This document shows, in pieces, positions 18,381 through 26,102 of a stretch of 40,843 nt of DNA. A program made the position numbers and the translations under genes. Under the pieces are notes generated by a model, which ran no database searches, had not been told where the DNA came from, and saw nothing but the letters and a program-made list of their open reading frames with translations. This stretch comes from Kiritimatiellales bacterium (GTDB taxonomy: Bacteria > Verrucomicrobiota > Kiritimatiellia > Kiritimatiellales > Pontiellaceae), in the NCBI GenBank assembly GCA_021734345.1, contig JAIPJC010000013.1:1-40843 (forward strand), written 5' to 3'. Position 1 is the stretch's first letter. Each line of letters begins with the position of its first letter.

Positions 18381-19262
18381 ATGAAAAGTCCGATGCTACC
18401 TTCCGAACATCAGGCCGCCCGGCAGAAAACTTTGGAACTGGGTCGCAGCGGCGACCCGGCGACGCTTCCCGATCTGATGAACCTGCTCGCGCTTCCGTCC
18501 AACGACATCCAGCGCCTAGCGGTATCGGCCATCGGGAAATTGGCTGCTTTTGGTGCGGATGCCAGGCAGGCAGTGGCGGCGTTGGCACTTGTTGCCATGA
18601 AAGGGCGCCATCCTCAGACGCGGCAGTATGCGATCCGGGCGCTGGTGAAGTATGGCGCGGCGGCGCGCGGGCATGTCCACGACCTACACGATATGGCGCG
18701 CAATCCCGCCCAACCCGACTATGTGCGTGCGGCAGCCAAAACGGCGGCCGATGCCATCGCGCTGGCCGCACAGGACGTCGAAACCATCGTGCTCCATCGC
18801 TGCCAGCGTTGCAACGCCGCCCTGTCGGAGAAGGAGCACGCTCGTTCACAGGAAGTTTTCCAGCGGAATTTCTGCGATCGCTGTTTCGATGAGGTGTTTC
18901 TGGAACGTCGCAATTTTGAAACACAGGTGGAGCTCAACAAAACCGTCGAAGCGCGCGATGGAACACTTGTACAGTCGAAGGGCGAGAAACGGATTGCCGA
19001 GTGGTTGACCGACCATGGCATAATCTACCGGTACGATTCAAAATACCGCATCATTGCCGAGTTCCAGATCCGTCCGGATTTTTATCTGCCGGAGCTGGAC
19101 GTCTACATCGAGTATTGGGGAATGGACACGCCGCAGTACAAAATGAGCATGTACAAGAAGCAGCTTCTCTATCAGCAGGAAGGCAAGCGGCTGGTTTCGG
19201 TCTATCCCAAGGATTTGCCTAATCTCGACCGGCTGCTGACGGAAAAACTGGGCCGCTACTGA
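18381..19262 (+). CDS. HEAT-repeat / zinc-finger / PD-(D/E)XK nuclease-like protein
   Basis: 293 residues in three parts. Residues about 10-130 are alpha-helical HEAT/Armadillo-like repeats (helix pairs around DIQRLAVSAIGKLAAFG and QTRQYAIRALVKYGAAA). Residues 141-168 hold two CxxC pairs (C141/C144 and C165/C168), a probable zinc-binding treble clef or ribbon. Residues about 195-293 look like a PD-(D/E)XK nuclease: KGEKRIAEWL with E202, RPDFYLPELDVYIEYWG with D233 and E244, then a Lys-rich helix (K259/K260), and VSVYPKDLPNLDRLL. This nuclease subtype is known as an appendage of DNA helicases. Here it stands alone with protein-interaction and zinc modules, so a DNA-repair or DNA-cleaving role is inferred. 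ATG with AAAGGAAAG upstream; a possible -10 (GATAAT) at about 18353. Single gene between divergent apgM and convergent metG. Confidence 0.75.
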   Translation: MKSPMLPSEHQAARQKTLELGRSGDPATLPDLMNLLALPSNDIQRLAVSAIGKLAAFGADARQAVAALALVAMKGRHPQTRQYAIRALVKYGAAARGHVHDLHDMARNPAQPDYVRAAAKTAADAIALAAQDVETIVLHRCQRCNAALSEKEHARSQEVFQRNFCDRCFDEVFLERRNFETQVELNKTVEARDGTLVQSKGEKRIAEWLTDHGIIYRYDSKYRIIAEFQIRPDFYLPELDVYIEYWGMDTPQYKMSMYKKQLLYQQEGKRLVSVYPKDLPNLDRLLTEKLGRY

Positions 19263-19283
19263 CCTTATGCGAAGCTATCCGTC

Positions 19284-19330
19284 GACTCGCTACGCTTGCC
19301 GACGAGATCCGCTGGCAAGCGTAGCGAGTC
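19284..19330. repeat. 17-bp perfect inverted repeat between convergent genes
   Basis: GACTCGCTACGCTTGCC (19284-19300) and its exact complement (19314-19330) are separated by 13 bases. It fills most of the 78-base gap between two convergent stop codons, so it may act as a two-way terminator, although no T-tract follows. Its perfection without a T-run also suits a mobile palindromic repeat. Confidence 0.75.
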
Positions 19331-19340
19331 AATGGTTGAA

Positions 19341-21341
19341 CTACTTCACCGCAGCACCGGGGCCGATGGAGCCGTCGACGGTGACAAGTTTGAGCGAGTC
19401 GCCGAGGGAGGCGGCGAGGAGCATGCCTTGCGATTCGACGCCGCGCAGTTTGGCGGGTTTGAGGTTGGCGACGACGACGATGGTTTTGCCGATCAGCGAT
19501 TCGGGCGTGTAGTGCAGGGCGATGCCGGCGACAAGCTGGCGCTTTTCCGTTCCGAGATCGATCTGGAGCTTGAGCAGCTTGTCCGCCCCTTCGATCTTTT
19601 CGGCGGCGAGCACAACGGCGGTCTTGAGCTGGACGTTCATGACCTGATCGAAGGTGATGAGGCCGTCTGGCGGCGGTGTGGAAGGCGAGGGCGCCGTCCC
19701 TCCAGCTTTCGGGGGCTTGACGGGCTGCTTGGCTGGCGCAACGCGGCTGGAAGCCGCGTCTACTTTTTCGACTTCGATGCGGGGGAAGAGCGCGCCGGGC
19801 TGGGAAATGGCAGAGCCGGGAATGAGCACGCCGAATTTGGAGAGCTTGCCGACGTGCGGCTTGGCGTCGGCCATGCCGAGGGCGGTGCGTAGTTCGAGCA
19901 TCTTGGCGGGCATGACGGGATAGAGCAGGCCGGCGCAGACGCGCAGGCATTCGGCGGCGGTGTAGAGGCAGTGGTTAAGCAGCTCTTCTTTTCCTTCCTG
20001 CTTCGCCAAACTCCAAGGTGCGCGTTCCTGCAAATAAACATTAATCATCCGAACCGCTGACATGATAGATCCAACTGCGCTATCAAGTTTCATCGCACTA
20101 ATCTTCTCCCCAACTTCGGTAGATATGGCCGACACAGCGATCCATATGTCCTGCTCCATACCCGGGTTGTTTTCAATGGGATCATTGGTGTCAACCGAGT
20201 TTGAACGCACAGGTATTTTCCCATCGCAATATCGGTCGATCATGCTGAGGACGCGGTTGGCGACGTTGCCCAAGTCGTTGGCGAGGTCGGAGTTGTAGCG
20301 CTTCACAAACGCTTCCTCGGTGAAGGAGGCGTCCTGGCCAAGGGTCATTTCGGCGATGAGGAAGTAGCGGAAGGCGTCGACGCCATAGTTGTCGATCATG
20401 TCCATCGGGTTGACGACATTGCCAAGCGATTTGCTCATTTTGGTGCGACCGGTCAGCCACCAGCCATGGGCGAAGACGGTCTTGGGCATTTCAACACCCA
20501 TGGCCTTGAGCATGGTCGGCCAGTAGACGGTGTGGGTGGTGAGGATGTCCTTGCCGATGAGCTGGCAGGAGCACGGCCACCATTTTTTGAACTGCTCGTC
20601 GTCGGATTTGTAGCCGATGGCGGAGATGTAGTTGATGAGCGCGTCGAACCAGACGTAGGTGACGAAGTCGGAATCGAACGGCAGGTCGATGCCCCACGCG
20701 AGGCGCGATTTTGGGCGGGAGATGCAGAGATCCTGCAACTCCTTGTTTTTCAAGAAGCCAAGGGTTTCGTTGGCGCGGAAGGCGGGCTGGATAAAGTCGG
20801 GATGGGTTTCGATGTAGTCGATGAGCCACTGCTGGTATTTACCCATGCGGAAGAAATAGTTGGATTCGACGATGGAGTCGACCTTGCGGCCGCATTCGGG
20901 GCAGTTGCCTTCAACAAGATCCTTTTCGGCGAAGAAGCGTTCGCAGCCGACGCAGTACCAGCCTTCGTATTCGGCCTTGTAGATTTCGTCCTTCTCGTAG
21001 AGTTCCTGCAGGATCTGCTGGACGACGGTCTTATGGCGCGGCTCGGTGGTGCGGATGAAGTCATCGTTGGTGATTTCAAGGCGTTTCCATAGTTCCTGGA
21101 AGCGGATGACGGTCTGGTCGCACTGCTGCTGCGGGGTGATGCCGTTCTTGTCGGCAGCTTGCTGGACCTTCTGGCCGTGCTCGTCGGTTCCGGTGAGGAA
21201 GTGGGTGGGCACGTCGAGCAGGCGGTGGTAGTTGGCGAGCACGTCGGCGAGGATGGTCGTGTAGGAGTGGCCGATGTGCGGCTTGTCGTTCACATAGTAG
21301 ATCGGCGTCGTGACGTAGTAGTGGTCGGGCTTGTTGCTCAT
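19341..21341 (-). CDS. metG: Methionyl-tRNA synthetase with C-terminal tRNA-binding domain
   Basis: 666-residue class I synthetase charging tRNA-Met. HIGH at 22-25, a zinc knuckle with Cys130, 133, 147 and 150 (CVGC ... CPEC), TGTDEHGQK, KMSKS at 301-305, and the anticodon-binding helices (NDLGNVANRVLSMI; LQERAPWSLAK). A Pro/Ala-rich linker (about 520-555) leads to a C-terminal EMAP-II/Trbp111-type tRNA-binding domain (FDQVMNVQLKTAVVLAAEKIEGADKLL ...). The start at 21341 has GAGGAA upstream and matches the family; an ATG 18 codons earlier was rejected. Two oddities: the linker contains a 28-nt palindromic element also found in the hemD part at 34125, and codons around 370-437 (about 20030-20235) look less GC-rich than the rest, as if imported by recombination. 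Confidence 0.95.
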   Translation of the reverse strand: MSNKPDHYYVTTPIYYVNDKPHIGHSYTTILADVLANYHRLLDVPTHFLTGTDEHGQKVQQAADKNGITPQQQCDQTVIRFQELWKRLEITNDDFIRTTEPRHKTVVQQILQELYEKDEIYKAEYEGWYCVGCERFFAEKDLVEGNCPECGRKVDSIVESNYFFRMGKYQQWLIDYIETHPDFIQPAFRANETLGFLKNKELQDLCISRPKSRLAWGIDLPFDSDFVTYVWFDALINYISAIGYKSDDEQFKKWWPCSCQLIGKDILTTHTVYWPTMLKAMGVEMPKTVFAHGWWLTGRTKMSKSLGNVVNPMDMIDNYGVDAFRYFLIAEMTLGQDASFTEEAFVKRYNSDLANDLGNVANRVLSMIDRYCDGKIPVRSNSVDTNDPIENNPGMEQDIWIAVSAISTEVGEKISAMKLDSAVGSIMSAVRMINVYLQERAPWSLAKQEGKEELLNHCLYTAAECLRVCAGLLYPVMPAKMLELRTALGMADAKPHVGKLSKFGVLIPGSAISQPGALFPRIEVEKVDAASSRVAPAKQPVKPPKAGGTAPSPSTPPPDGLITFDQVMNVQLKTAVVLAAEKIEGADKLLKLQIDLGTEKRQLVAGIALHYTPESLIGKTIVVVANLKPAKLRGVESQGMLLAASLGDSLKLVTVDGSIGPGAAVK
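19736..19763 (-). repeat. 28-nt palindromic element inside metG
   Basis: Read on the minus strand this is identical over 28 bases to 34125-34152. The core is a 7-bp stem CGCGGCT / AGCCGCG around TCC. It is in phase with metG and encodes DAASSRVA in the linker before the tRNA-binding domain. See the copy in the hemC-cobA-hemD gene, where the same bases are read in another frame. Confidence 0.8.
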
Positions 21342-21417
21342 GGCTTTTTCCTCGGATTCAAAACAGGCGGGCATTGTAGAGGGATTGGGCGGCATTTCAA
21401 CGATTTATCCCAACATT

Positions 21418-21452
21418 GAAAAAAACCGCCCGGCGGGTGCGGGGCGGCTTTT
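21418..21452 (-). terminator. Rho-independent terminator of the DUF481 gene
   Basis: On the minus strand a GC-rich stem (CCGCCC at 21442-21447 pairing with GGGCGG at 21426-21431) is followed by a run of seven T. It lies about 35 bases past the stop of the outer-membrane protein gene and before metG. Confidence 0.85.
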
Positions 21453-21485
21453 GGCATATTTTCAGACCCTGGAAACGACCGGAAC

Positions 21486-22217
21486 CTAGAAGTCGTAGCT
21501 CAGGCCGGCAATGACGGTGGTATCGTTGTAGGCGATCCCCGGATCGGGCATGTTGTCGTACTCGTCGCGCAGCTCGACAAACAGCGCAAGCTTGTTGTTC
21601 ACCTTGCTCTTCACGCCGGTCACCAGCAGCCCGCTGCCGTTGTCGGTATCCTTGACATCCGCACTGTATTCTATGTTGAGGTAGTAGCTGGCGGTTTCGC
21701 TGATGTTCCAGAGATAGTTTCCGGCGGCACGGTATTCCGCAAAGTCCTCATCCCCAGCGTCGGTGTCTTCGTGGACATAGTTGATACCGCCGTTGGCATC
21801 CAGTTTCATTTTGGCGTTATTGATGAAGTAGTAGCCGATGTTCGGACCGATTTTGACGCGGTAGTTGATGTCCTTGAGCGCATCGTTGTAGATTTCGCCG
21901 AATGCTGCGGCGTACCATCTGCTACCTTCGCCCAGCTTCAACCGGTATTCCGATTGGCCGCGCAGCTGGCCTTCGGTCTGGTCGCCTTCGGTATTGCCGT
22001 ATTCACCATAGAGGCTGCTGATCCAGTCGCTACCCGGCGAAGTCCGGTCGCCCTTGAGGCTCATTGTGTAGAGCGTCTTTTCGGTATTGCCCGACTTGTA
22101 GGTCGCACCAAGGGCCAGACTGCTTTTCCAAACCACGTTCGTATCCGCATCAGCCGCAAAACCCGCCACCGGAGCAACCACCAGCGAAGCCAATACAATC
22201 CCTTTAACCATCCTCAT
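21486..22217 (-). CDS. DUF481 (YdiY-like) outer-membrane beta-barrel protein
   Basis: 243 residues. The start at 22217 has AAGGAG seven bases upstream and opens a signal peptide (MRMVKGIVLASLVVAPVAGFAA). The mature part is alternating amphipathic beta-strands (WKSSLALGATYKSGNTEKTLYTMSLKGD ... YRVKIGPNIGYYF ... LALFVELRDEYDN) ending TTVIAGLSYDF with a terminal Phe, the usual recognition signal for barrel assembly. The family is called salt-induced outer-membrane protein in proteobacteria; its molecular role is not settled. Monocistronic with its own terminator; divergent from the DUF985 gene. A frame extending upstream to 22655 overlaps that gene and is spurious. Confidence 0.88.
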   Translation of the reverse strand: MRMVKGIVLASLVVAPVAGFAADADTNVVWKSSLALGATYKSGNTEKTLYTMSLKGDRTSPGSDWISSLYGEYGNTEGDQTEGQLRGQSEYRLKLGEGSRWYAAAFGEIYNDALKDINYRVKIGPNIGYYFINNAKMKLDANGGINYVHEDTDAGDEDFAEYRAAGNYLWNISETASYYLNIEYSADVKDTDNGSGLLVTGVKSKVNNKLALFVELRDEYDNMPDPGIAYNDTTVIAGLSYDF

Positions 22218-22346
22218 TGCATTTCTCCTTTTGTTAAGACGGCGGAGTCTAAAATAAGAAGCCTTGCGCCAACAACTTTTTAAATTCCCATTTTTTCGTT
22301 TGTTCTTCCTGTTTTCCGGGCCAGTTCCGTGTGCTACCGTTCGCGC

Positions 22347-22808
22347 ATGTCTGGCAAAAGCGCGCAACAATGGATCGATGAACTGGAACTGGCACGCCAT
22401 CCGGAAGGTGGATGGTTCCGGCGGGTGTACGAGTCGGAGTTGACGGTGGACGGGTCGCGTCCGGCCATGAGCTCGATCTACTACCTGCTCGAAAGCGGCG
22501 ACTTTTCCGCGCTCCACCGGTTGAAGAGCGACGAGCAATGGCACTTCTACCACGGGGCTCCCATCACGATCCACATGCTTGATGCGGGAGGCCGATACAC
22601 CCAGACCACACTCGGAACAAAAGGCCCGTTCCAGTGCACGGTCAAGGCCGGCCAACTGTTCGGGGCAACGGTTGGAAACGGCTACGCACTGGTGGGCTGC
22701 ACGGTCGCGCCGGGGTTCGACTACTCCGGCTTCGAGCTGCCGGCTCGCGGCACGCTGCTGCGTGATTATCCACTACATGCGGAGATGATCGGTCGCCTAA
22801 CCCGTTGA
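22347..22808 (+). CDS. DUF985 cupin-fold protein
   Basis: 153 residues with the full DUF985 (cupin_5) pattern: ELARHPEGGWFRRVYES, SSIYYLLESGDFSALHRLKSDEQWHFYHGAPITIHML, GQLFGATV, GYALVGCTVAPGFDYSGFEL. The HRLKSDEQWHFYHG segment carries the cupin metal-ligand histidines. Members are related to sugar-nucleotide epimerase-like cupins; no reaction is firmly known. The start at 22347 (MSGKSAQQWIDEL) matches the family; no ribosome site is evident. Divergent from the DUF481 gene. Confidence 0.88.
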   Translation: MSGKSAQQWIDELELARHPEGGWFRRVYESELTVDGSRPAMSSIYYLLESGDFSALHRLKSDEQWHFYHGAPITIHMLDAGGRYTQTTLGTKGPFQCTVKAGQLFGATVGNGYALVGCTVAPGFDYSGFELPARGTLLRDYPLHAEMIGRLTR

Positions 22809-22839
22809 ACAAAGCCTTCTTATTTAGATGGTTCCCCGG

Positions 22840-22867
22840 TTGACAGCCCCGTCCACACGCCTAAAAT
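22840..22867 (+). promoter_or_regulatory. Sigma-70-type promoter
   Basis: TTGACA (22840-22845), a 16-base spacer, then TAAAAT (22862-22867). It sits 26 bases before the start at 22894, which has its own AAAGGAG site. This is the best-formed promoter in the window. Confidence 0.75.
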
Positions 22868-22893
22868 GCCCTTGTTAACAAAAGGAGTCACCA

Positions 22894-23367
22894 ATGCCGT
22901 ACAGACAGACGAAGGAAGTGCTGGACCAGGCGCGGAAGTTCCACCAGCGGTTGGGAAAATTCTACGACGACCTCAAGGACAACGCGTCGGTGGAACACAC
23001 CCGCGCCCTGCTCGACTACATGAGCCGGCACGAAACCTACCTCGACCAATGCCTGCAGGAATTCAAGGACCAGGTTTCCGTCAACGTACTCGATACCTTC
23101 ATGCAGTACGGCTCCGACGCATCGTCGCAAGTCCACATCGACCGCTTCGTGATCAAGCCGGAAATGTCGGTGGACGATGTCGTTGCGGCGGCCATGCACT
23201 TCGATGCCTGCCTGATCCAGTTCTACCGGGAAATGGCCACCAAAAGCTCGAACGCCAAGGTGCGCGAAGTGTTCGAAAACCTGCTGGTGATGGAGCAGCA
23301 CGAGCAAATCGAACTCAGCAAGCAAACGCTGGAACTCAGTTCGCTTGAAGCGCAAAACAAGATTTGA
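22894..23367 (+). CDS. Small all-helical protein, possibly ferritin-like
   Basis: 157 residues, no signal peptide, predicted helical throughout with heptad-like spacing. Carboxylate/His pairs recur on helices (EHTRALLDYMSRHETYLDQCLQEFKD; FDACLIQFYREMATK; ENLLVMEQHEQIELSK), which recalls the E...ExxH pattern of rubrerythrin/ferritin-like four-helix bundles, but the match is partial and I would not assign iron binding on it. Strong promoter and AAAAGGAG ribosome site, so probably well expressed. 36 bases upstream of the next gene and likely co-transcribed with it. Confidence 0.7.
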   Translation: MPYRQTKEVLDQARKFHQRLGKFYDDLKDNASVEHTRALLDYMSRHETYLDQCLQEFKDQVSVNVLDTFMQYGSDASSQVHIDRFVIKPEMSVDDVVAAAMHFDACLIQFYREMATKSSNAKVREVFENLLVMEQHEQIELSKQTLELSSLEAQNKI

Positions 23368-23403
23368 TTTCCAGACCTTGGCACTTTGCGATACCGTGCC
23401 GAC

Positions 23404-23925
23404 ATGATTTACAAATTCGAAGACCGCACCCCATCCCTGCCCGCGGAATACTACGTGGCCGACTCCGCCATGGTCATCGGCGATGTCATCCTCGGCAACC
23501 AGTCCAGCGTGTGGTTTGGTGCCGTGCTGCGCGGCGACATCGAACCGATCACCCTCGGCGAACGCAGCAACATCCAGGACAACTCCGTCGCCCACACCAG
23601 CAAAGGGAAAGCCGTCGTCATCGGCAGCGACACCACCATTGGCCACAAGGTCATGCTGCATGCGTGCACCGTCGGCAACAACTGCCTCATCGGCATGGGC
23701 GCCATCCTGCTCGACGGTTGCGAGATTGGCGACAACTGCCTGATCGGCGCCGGAACGGTCGTGGGGCAAAACCGCAAGATCCCCGCCGGTTCGCTTGCCG
23801 TCGGCTCCCCCGCCCGTGTTATCCGCACGCTCAGCGACGAGGACATCGACACGGTCCGCCGATATGCCGAGCGCTATGTCGCCCTCCAGGCCCGCTACCG
23901 CAACGGCGCGCTGACGGTTCTGTAG
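23404..23925 (+). CDS. Gamma-carbonic-anhydrase-like hexapeptide protein (YrdA/PaaY type)
   Basis: 173-residue left-handed beta-helix protein with the isoleucine-patch rhythm (VIGDVILGNQSSVWFGAVLRGDIEPITLGERSNIQDNSVAH ... VIGSDTTIGHKVMLHACTVGNNCLIGMGAILL). The three zinc histidines of the gamma class are present: H in VAHT, and both H in GHKVMLHAC. The C-terminal helix (SDEDIDTVRRYAERYVALQARY) caps the trimer. It may hydrate CO2 or act as a maturation or acyltransferase-like protein; many relatives show no measured activity. Start at MIYKFED. Converges with the sulfatase gene; only 9 bases separate the stop codons. Confidence 0.9.
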   Translation: MIYKFEDRTPSLPAEYYVADSAMVIGDVILGNQSSVWFGAVLRGDIEPITLGERSNIQDNSVAHTSKGKAVVIGSDTTIGHKVMLHACTVGNNCLIGMGAILLDGCEIGDNCLIGAGTVVGQNRKIPAGSLAVGSPARVIRTLSDEDIDTVRRYAERYVALQARYRNGALTVL

Positions 23926-23934
23926 AACGAACGC

Positions 23935-25404
23935 CTATTTTTTCGCCTTCTTGCCTGCGGGCTTGGGATACAGCCGCCTGAGGCCAGGCGGAAGCGTTTT
24001 TGCCGCACGGACGCGTTCTTCAAGCAAGGCGTCCATCCGCGCGATCTGGTCGCGGTATTCCGGATTGTCCGCCTGGTTGGTCATTTCCTCCGGATCGGTG
24101 GAGCGGTCGTAGAACTCGATCATGTCCGGCCCGCCGTCGCCCCACTTGGTGTAGCGGTAGTTGCCGGCGCGCACGGTGTAGCCGCCCGGCATCTGCGTCA
24201 GCGTACTCTCGCGCACCGAAACCGAAGGATCGGCCACGACCGGCGCAAGACTGACTCCGGAAACCATCGCGGGTTTCGGAAGCCCGGCCAGGTCGCTGAA
24301 CGTCGGATAGAAGTCGATCATCTCGGCGAAGGACCGCGTTTCCGTACCGCGCTGCGGCATGCCCGGCGCGGAAATGATCAGCGGTACGCGGCCGGCGTTT
24401 TCGAAGAGCGTCATTTTCTGGAAGTGGTCGTGTTCGCCCATGTGGTAGCCGTGGTCGGACGTGAACAGCACGACGGTGTTGTCCTTCAGCCCCGCCTCAT
24501 CCAACCCTTGGAGAACCCTCCCGACCTGCGCATCGAGGAAGCTGATCGCGGCGTAGTAGGCGCGGATCACCGTTCGGCGCATTTCATCGGACAGCCCGAT
24601 TGCGGTCTTGTGGGCATGCAGCGTCTTTTGCGCCGGCTCGGGAAGCGTGTCGAAGTAGCCGTCCGGAACCTGCGGCACCACCATGTCCTTCGGATCGTAC
24701 ATGTCGAAATATTTCTTCGGGGAAACGTATGGAGTGTGGGGCTTGTAGAACCCGACGCCGAGGAAGAACGGTTGCTTGGCGGCGGCGTATTTCTTGATCA
24801 GCCGGATCGATTCGGTCGCGACGATGCCGTCGGTCTGCTCCTCGTCCGTGCCGTCGGCGGCCAGCCAGCTCAGCCGAGCGCCGAACCCCTTCTTGCCATC
24901 GCCGTCGATGCTATGGATGAGGTTTTCCTCGTCCTTGTCTCGCCCTCGCGGATTGACCGTTTCGTTCCACGATGCCGGATCGTCGTGGCCCGGCGTGCCG
25001 ATTTCACCGGGGTTGCCGTAGTGGAAAATCTTGCCGACGCGCGCAGCGACGTATCCGTTGTTCATGAAGTGCTGGCTCATCGTCACCACGTCCGGCGCAC
25101 GTTCGCGCAGCAGCGTGTTCAGGTCGTACAGCCCGGTCTGGTCGGGATAGAGCCCGCTCATGAAGCAGTTGCGCGACGGCCCGCAAAGCGGGAAATTGGT
25201 GTAGGCATCGCGGAAAATGCGCCCTTCGCGCGCAAGGCGGTCGATGTTCGGCGTCTTGATGATGCGGTTGCCGTAGCAGCCGAGGTTGTCGTTGAGGTCG
25301 TCGGCAATGATGAACAGTACGTTGGGCTTGGCTGTGCCTTTCGCCGACACGGTTGAACACAGCGCCGTGGCACCGACGGTTTGGATAAAACATCTTCTCT
25401 TCAT
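23935..25404 (-). CDS. Exported S1-family sulfatase, iduronate-2-sulfatase-like
   Basis: 489 residues. Start at 25404 with GGGGAG upstream; the N-terminus MKRRCFIQTVGATALCS resembles a Tat signal. Active site: IADDLNDN (calcium Asp pair), CGPSR at 74-78 with Cys74 as formylglycine precursor, VGKIFHYGNPGE (the Lys/His arrangement of the iduronate-2-sulfatase group rather than GKWH), FYKPHTPYVSPKKYFDMYD, and TSDHGYHMGEHDHFQKMTLFE. The C-terminal Lys-rich end is short. The gene begins 2 bases after the sfsA stop and its ribosome site lies inside sfsA, so it is expressed from the rluA-hslO-sfsA transcript unless an internal promoter exists. An open frame running upstream to 25905 overlaps sfsA and is not coding. 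Confidence 0.93.
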   Translation of the reverse strand: MKRRCFIQTVGATALCSTVSAKGTAKPNVLFIIADDLNDNLGCYGNRIIKTPNIDRLAREGRIFRDAYTNFPLCGPSRNCFMSGLYPDQTGLYDLNTLLRERAPDVVTMSQHFMNNGYVAARVGKIFHYGNPGEIGTPGHDDPASWNETVNPRGRDKDEENLIHSIDGDGKKGFGARLSWLAADGTDEEQTDGIVATESIRLIKKYAAAKQPFFLGVGFYKPHTPYVSPKKYFDMYDPKDMVVPQVPDGYFDTLPEPAQKTLHAHKTAIGLSDEMRRTVIRAYYAAISFLDAQVGRVLQGLDEAGLKDNTVVLFTSDHGYHMGEHDHFQKMTLFENAGRVPLIISAPGMPQRGTETRSFAEMIDFYPTFSDLAGLPKPAMVSGVSLAPVVADPSVSVRESTLTQMPGGYTVRAGNYRYTKWGDGGPDMIEFYDRSTDPEEMTNQADNPEYRDQIARMDALLEERVRAAKTLPPGLRRLYPKPAGKKAKK

Positions 25405-25406
25405 AG

Positions 25407-26102
25407 TCAGCTCCCCTGCTCCACCGGCGCAACCAGGCGCAACCCGCCCGTCGACACATCGGCTCTCCACACATATACCTCGACACCCGCGGCTTTGGCA
25501 ACTCCAAGCGCGGCGGCGTATTGCGGGTCGATCTCGCGCGCGACACGGAAGGCGGTTCCGGCGGAACGGGGAACAACATAGAGCATCGCGGCGCGGTGTC
25601 CGGCCTTCACAACGTCCACAAGTTCGTCGAGATGCTTCCGTCCGCGCTCGGTGACGGCATCGGGAAAGGCATGGCATCCGTCGGCCGCCAGCAGCGTCAC
25701 GCTCTTGACCTCGACATAGAAAAGCTCGCCGCCGGAGCGCAGCAGCAGGTCGAAGCGACTGTTGCCGAAGGTTTGCTCGCGCAGCACTTCGGCATAGCCG
25801 GAAAGCGCGGGAATCCAACCCTTGGAAACCGCCTCGAACGCCACTTCGTTGGCGCGGCCGGTGTTGACGCAGATCCAGCATTGGCCGTTGTGAACAAGTT
25901 CCCACGTGTAGCGGTATTTGCGTTTCGGGTTGCCGCTATCGGAAAGGGCGACGCGCCAACCAGGCTCGGCGCACGTCGTCATCCGCCCGGTGTTTGGACA
26001 GTGCGCGGTAACCACCGTGCCGTCGTCCAGCTCGACATCGGCGAGGAAGCGCTTGTAGCGCCGAAGCAACGTGCCGAAAATCAGCGGCGCGTCGAACGTC
26101 AT
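25407..26102 (-). CDS. sfsA: SfsA family DNA/RNA nuclease-like protein
   Basis: 231 residues, matching SfsA in length. Conserved blocks: RYKRFLADVELDDGTVVTAHCPNTGRM, PKRKYRYTWEL, NTGRANEVAFEAV, RFDLLL ... YVEVKSVTLL (PD-(D/E)XK-like core with the ExK pair), FPDAVTERGRKHLDEL, and RSAGTAFRVAREIDPQYAAAL. SfsA was named from sugar-fermentation stimulation in E. coli; its nuclease-like fold suggests action on nucleic acid. The start at 26102 overlaps the hslO stop by 4 bases. Confidence 0.94.
   Translation of the reverse strand: MTFDAPLIFGTLLRRYKRFLADVELDDGTVVTAHCPNTGRMTTCAEPGWRVALSDSGNPKRKYRYTWELVHNGQCWICVNTGRANEVAFEAVSKGWIPALSGYAEVLREQTFGNSRFDLLLRSGGELFYVEVKSVTLLAADGCHAFPDAVTERGRKHLDELVDVVKAGHRAAMLYVVPRSAGTAFRVAREIDPQYAAALGVAKAAGVEVYVWRADVSTGGLRLVAPVEQGS

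Noticed and set aside
22218-22655. N-terminal extension of the DUF481 protein
   Set aside because: It overlaps the divergent DUF985 gene, and the signal peptide starts at 22217 behind a good ribosome site.
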